A DNA stretch of 64,000 nucleotides from contig NZ_PNFF01000003.1 in NCBI RefSeq assembly GCF_028888695.1, positions 62,001 to 126,000 on the forward strand, in the 5' to 3' direction. The translations under genes were made by a program, and so were the position numbers. The notes below the pieces were generated by a model. That model saw nothing but the letters and a program-made list of their open reading frames with translations, was not told the origin of the DNA and ran no database searches. Shown here piece after piece: positions 61,293 to 64,000 of the stretch (its first letter is position 1; each line of letters begins with the position of its first letter). This DNA comes from Bacillus methanolicus. Its GTDB lineage: Bacteria > Bacillota > Bacilli > Bacillales > Cytobacillaceae.

Positions 61293-61966
61293 GATAAATA
61301 CATCCCCCGACACAATAATTAGACCGTTATATCAGCTAAACAATTAAATATGTACAGCTATTACTTATTAAAAAGATGTCCATAAATACCGACAACCCTA
61401 GAAGCCATAAAAATAATCTTGTATAAATATCCATTCAAAAAAAGAAGACAGGCTAACGCCCATAATTTTTTGATTTTTAAACCTCCCCGATACTCATACG
61501 TATTTTTGCTCCTTTATATTCCCAATGACTCATATTTTTTCCTCATATGAAATTATAACAATTAAATCAGTAAGCTTCTTGCAAAAATTGATCTGCTATC
61601 TAAATTAAACTCTCTAATTTTCAACTGGAAGAAAAACAATTAGGTAGTATCTTTATCGAGAAAATAAATAAGAAACAGACTATCGTGGAGGATGCCCTGC
61701 AATCTGTTTCCATAGAAGTAGATACCCGTTCTCTTTCCTTCTATGATGAGTTCTCGAAAGGAGAATTATCGTGAAAGAACAGATAAACAAACTTAAGGAA
61801 AAACGACTTAAAAAATAAACCAGAAGGAATTCTAACGAACCTTCTGGGGGAATTTTAAACCGGCGATTTTGAAGAAATTATTATCAATCTTGACACTCCC
61901 TTTTTTCAAACAATTTTCTTTTGGTAATTGTTTTACATCTATAAACAAACCATATTTCCTTTAGTT
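61293..61966. other. Gap with small frames and an IS21-like remnant
   Basis: The minus strand has a possible 18-codon frame starting near 61531 (M-S-H-W-E-Y-K-G) with GAGG upstream, and a hydrophobic frame without a start codon after it. A perfect 8-bp hairpin CCAGAAGG/CCTTCTGG lies at about 61820-61847. None is supported as a gene. Confidence 0.35.
61622..61818 (+). pseudogene. Possible IS21-type istA end / istB start remnant
   Basis: A 50-codon C-terminal frame (ending R-S-L-S-F-Y-D-E-F-S-K-G-E-L-S, stop at 61774) overlaps by 4 nt a second frame that starts GTG at 61771 (K-E-Q-I-N-K-L-K-E-K-R-L-K-K) and stops at 61818. The overlap and the endings resemble the istA-istB junction of IS21 elements. 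Only this scrap remains. Confidence 0.4.
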
Positions 61967-62068
61967 TTAGTCTCTAATTACTACTGTCAAAAAGCTAATG
62001 ACACCTATGAGAAAAATTCCAATAAACCAAACGTTTCTTAGTTTTTGAAGCCAATCCGTATTATTCAA
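61967..62068 (-). CDS. Small single-helix membrane protein (33 residues)
   Basis: A TTG at 62068 follows AAAGGTGAT on the minus strand, and the frame runs to TAA at 61967. The peptide has a short amphipathic start (N-N-T-D-W-L-Q-K-L-R-N) and one membrane helix of about 18 residues (V-W-F-I-G-I-F-L-I-G-V-I-S-F-L). It is the third gene of the wall-hydrolase operon, 10 nt after the previous one. Confidence 0.55.
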   Translation of the reverse strand: MNNTDWLQKLRNVWFIGIFLIGVISFLTVVIRD

Positions 62069-62078
62069 AATATCACCT

Positions 62079-62207
62079 TTAAGCTGTTGCAATATCTTTT
62101 ATAACAACATAATTCGAATGATTTACAACAGTTCTATTGTTTTCATAACCCAATTCTTTGGCAGTATCTTTTGATATTTCGATTATCACACTATTATCTC
62201 TTACCAT
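62079..62207 (-). CDS. Small hypothetical protein (42 residues)
   Basis: The ATG at 62207 lies 17 nt after the hydrolase stop, with a weak AGG. The 42-residue product (V-I-I-E-I-S-K-D-T-A-K-E-L-G-Y) looks like a small alpha/beta peptide. The frame and the closely spaced gene order support translation. Function unknown. Confidence 0.5.
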   Translation of the reverse strand: MVRDNSVIIEISKDTAKELGYENNRTVVNHSNYVVIKDIATA

Positions 62208-62224
62208 TTCAACAATACCTAAAA

Positions 62225-63889
62225 TTAATTAATTATTCTATTAATACGACCGTTGAATTTCTCTTTCCAGTAACCCTTAGACATGTCTTCTATAGCCACA
62301 CCCGTTGAACTTTGAGCTCCGATAAATTTACCTTCTCCTAAATATATCCCTACATGCCCATCTTTCTTATACGTATCAAAGAAAACAAGATCTCCCGGCT
62401 GTATCTCCCTTTCATTTACAGGAGTCCCTAGATTTTTTAAAGTATCCGTACTAACAGAGGTTAATTCCCCTAAGCTTATTCCTACTTGTGCAAATACCCA
62501 ATGGACAAAACTAGAGCAGTCAAACCTTCCTTGCTTAATATCGTTTTGATTTCTACCGCCACCAAAAACATATACAGAGTTATTTATCCATCGATTTCCT
62601 ATGGTAGTAACAGTATTCTCAATTCCTGCAACTAGATGAATTTCTCCATTAGCTCTTACGATTGTGTTTTTTTTGTACATCTCTGCATGAGCAATCACTT
62701 TATTTACATACCAATCCGCATGATTATAATGCCAAATAGCTTTTCTTATGTCATTAGAAAAACCATTATTAGAAAGGTACTTTGCTGCAGCAGCTACACT
62801 ATCTGCAATGCTCCATGGGCTTGCAATACCGTCATTATCGGCATCCACCCCATACCCACCGCCATTTTTGATTATATCTAAGTTTGTAATATCTAAATCT
62901 GCAGAAACCAATCCACCAGTCGTTTCATATCTACTTCCTACCCATGTACTCGGCATAAACTGCATATGTCCTACGGCTCCGACAGAAGAAACCATCGTAG
63001 GGTTTGTAGAAAATGAAGTTTCAATTCCATGGATTGCTGCTAAATAATACCAAGGGACTCCATATTTCTGTTCAGCATAGAGGTAATACTTCATAAATTG
63101 TTGAGGAACTTGTCCTGGAATAATATCTATATCACCAAAATAGCTTGAAGAATAGTGCTGTAAATCTAATGATTTTCCTTCCATTCTTGCCTTTTCTAGC
63201 TCAATAGCTTTTTCAATTGCAGATTTTTGCTTAATTAGAGTTTTACTTTCTTGTAATAAATGTTCTTTTTTATTCTTATTACTTTCCTCTTTACGATCTA
63301 ATTCTTCTACAAGAATTGTTTTTTCATTTATTTGTTCCTTCAAAAGCTCAGATATTCCAATTAGCTCAATTTTTAATGAATTGATATGGTTTATTTTTTC
63401 TTGAAGCTTACCTTCCTTAATAAGTAATCTACTTAACTTATCGGCATTTACAAGAAACTGTTTTTTCATTTCAGAAACGGAAAGACTATGTGAAGATTCA
63501 AAGGGAACTCTTGAATAAGGAGACCCGTTCAATGTTTCAGAGAGAGTAAGTTTATTTAAGACCACTTGTTCTTTGAATTTATCTATTTCTATTTGTAAAT
63601 TTTGGATCTCTTTTTCTAAAGTTATGATCTGTTCCTCTGTCTCTTTTAGTTTTTTTTCATTATCAAAAATAGCCTTTTGTACTTTATTTATTTGTCCTTT
63701 TAGAATCGTTTTTTCATTTTGTAGAAGATTGATTTCATTATCCATTTTACTAATTTGCAATTCAATTCTTTCTAACTGATCACCTATACGATCATTTGCT
63801 TCATTTGATTCCGCTTTTACATTTGGTATTCCTACTAAGCTACTGATACCAACCGCGAAGGCAAACGACATCTTTGCTAACTTATTCAT
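62225..63889 (-). CDS. Secreted wall hydrolase: coiled coil + lytic transglycosylase + NlpC/P60
   Basis: The 554-residue protein has a signal peptide cleaved near A-E-S (about residue 27) and a long coiled coil (about 28-240) like CwlO-type proteins. An SLT transglycosylase domain follows (about 255-410; H-G-I-E-T-S-F-S-T-N-P with catalytic Glu, G-H-M-Q-F-M-P). An NlpC/P60 endopeptidase domain ends the protein (Cys in R-F-D-C-S-S-F about residue 458, His in D-G-H-V-G about 514). It can cut both glycan and peptide bonds. The SLT part is strikingly similar to that of the conjugation enzyme at 19991-21889. AGGAGGAG precedes the ATG. Confidence 0.9.
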   Translation of the reverse strand: MNKLAKMSFAFAVGISSLVGIPNVKAESNEANDRIGDQLERIELQISKMDNEINLLQNEKTILKGQINKVQKAIFDNEKKLKETEEQIITLEKEIQNLQIEIDKFKEQVVLNKLTLSETLNGSPYSRVPFESSHSLSVSEMKKQFLVNADKLSRLLIKEGKLQEKINHINSLKIELIGISELLKEQINEKTILVEELDRKEESNKNKKEHLLQESKTLIKQKSAIEKAIELEKARMEGKSLDLQHYSSSYFGDIDIIPGQVPQQFMKYYLYAEQKYGVPWYYLAAIHGIETSFSTNPTMVSSVGAVGHMQFMPSTWVGSRYETTGGLVSADLDITNLDIIKNGGGYGVDADNDGIASPWSIADSVAAAAKYLSNNGFSNDIRKAIWHYNHADWYVNKVIAHAEMYKKNTIVRANGEIHLVAGIENTVTTIGNRWINNSVYVFGGGRNQNDIKQGRFDCSSFVHWVFAQVGISLGELTSVSTDTLKNLGTPVNEREIQPGDLVFFDTYKKDGHVGIYLGEGKFIGAQSSTGVAIEDMSKGYWKEKFNGRINRIIN

Positions 63890-63913
63890 AATCTCCTCCT
63901 TTTCCTAGAAAGC

Positions 63914-63956
63914 AAAAAACCCCAAGTAAACGTAGGATCACTACGTTTACTTGGGG
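63914..63956 (-). terminator. Perfect 16-bp leader hairpin with U-tract upstream of the wall hydrolase
   Basis: CCCCAAGTAAACGTAG (63920-63935) pairs perfectly with 63941-63956. Reading on the minus strand a run of six Ts follows, then the ribosome site of the gene starting at 63889. Its promoter must lie at or beyond the right window edge. Confidence 0.8.
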
Positions 63957-64000
63957 CTGTCCCATTAGTTAAATTAAGTTAGTGCTATTTTAACATATAG

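Overview
The window looks like a stretch of a large, AT-rich, low-GC Gram-positive (Bacillaceae-type) conjugative plasmid, or an integrated conjugative element. The reasons are strong AGGAGG-type ribosome sites with frequent TTG/GTG starts, a Gram-positive mating-channel operon, an iteron-type origin with its own initiator, a plasmid-borne beta clamp, annealing protein, primase-like protein and ligase, and several insertion-sequence scars. No rRNA, tRNA or CRISPR array was seen. A relaxase, a VirD4-type coupling protein and an obvious partition pair are not in the window. Species cannot be read from the sequence alone.

Layout. 0-1.8 kb: a lipoprotein and two unknown genes. 1.9-7.7 kb (minus strand): an operon of Rad52-like annealing protein, DnaN clamp, two unknown proteins, then an E2-like protein, a JAMM/JAB peptidase-like protein and a ThiF/E1-like protein, i.e. 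a bacterial ubiquitin-conjugation-like set. 7.9-11.4 kb: Xre regulator, CpaE/TadZ-like degenerate ATPase, DUF4258 protein and TOPRIM protein. 11.7-12.7 kb: a frameshifted cupin and a GNAT acetyltransferase. 12.75-23.1 kb: a mating-channel operon (pilin, PrgI/VirB3-like, VirB4 N-terminal-like, VirB4, TrbL/VirB6-like, transglycosylase/M23 enzyme, lipoprotein, membrane protein). 23.1-26.0 kb: a nested mobile element. A transposase-less cassette with 27-bp terminal repeats and a 9-bp target duplication sits in the operon terminator, and its lipoprotein cargo is itself interrupted by an IS110-family element. 26-34.9 kb: a DNA-binding repeat protein, a membrane protein, an ATP-dependent ligase, an iteron origin flanked by two candidate initiators, and small plasmid genes.

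35.5-45.5 kb is the most striking region. A cyclic-di-GMP-I riboswitch with a terminator precedes a ten-gene operon that joins tetrahydrobiopterin-type pterin synthesis (FolE, tandem PTPS, sepiapterin-reductase-like SDR) to a partner-switching signalling module (HATPase kinase, alpha/beta hydrolase, membrane sensor, two STAS proteins, SpoIIE/RsbU-type PP2C phosphatase) and a FapA/DUF342 protein. At 46.7-47.6 kb a second cyclic-di-GMP-I riboswitch on the minus strand controls an EAL phosphodiesterase, and a chemoreceptor follows at 48.3 kb. The island therefore both senses and probably degrades cyclic-di-GMP.

50-52 kb is a scarred region with gene fragments. 52.2-61.3 kb (minus strand) reads like a defence island: an XerS-like recombinase, two RES-domain proteins with Cys-rich N-termini, two HEPN-type candidate RNases and an HNH protein. 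61.3-64 kb holds an IS21-like remnant and a secreted coiled-coil/transglycosylase/NlpC-P60 wall hydrolase followed by two tiny genes.

A recurring theme is a strong hairpin with a U-tract placed between promoter and first ribosome site of many operons (7607, 7959, 9754, 12811, 50656, 63914). This suggests element-wide control by transcription attenuation or antitermination.
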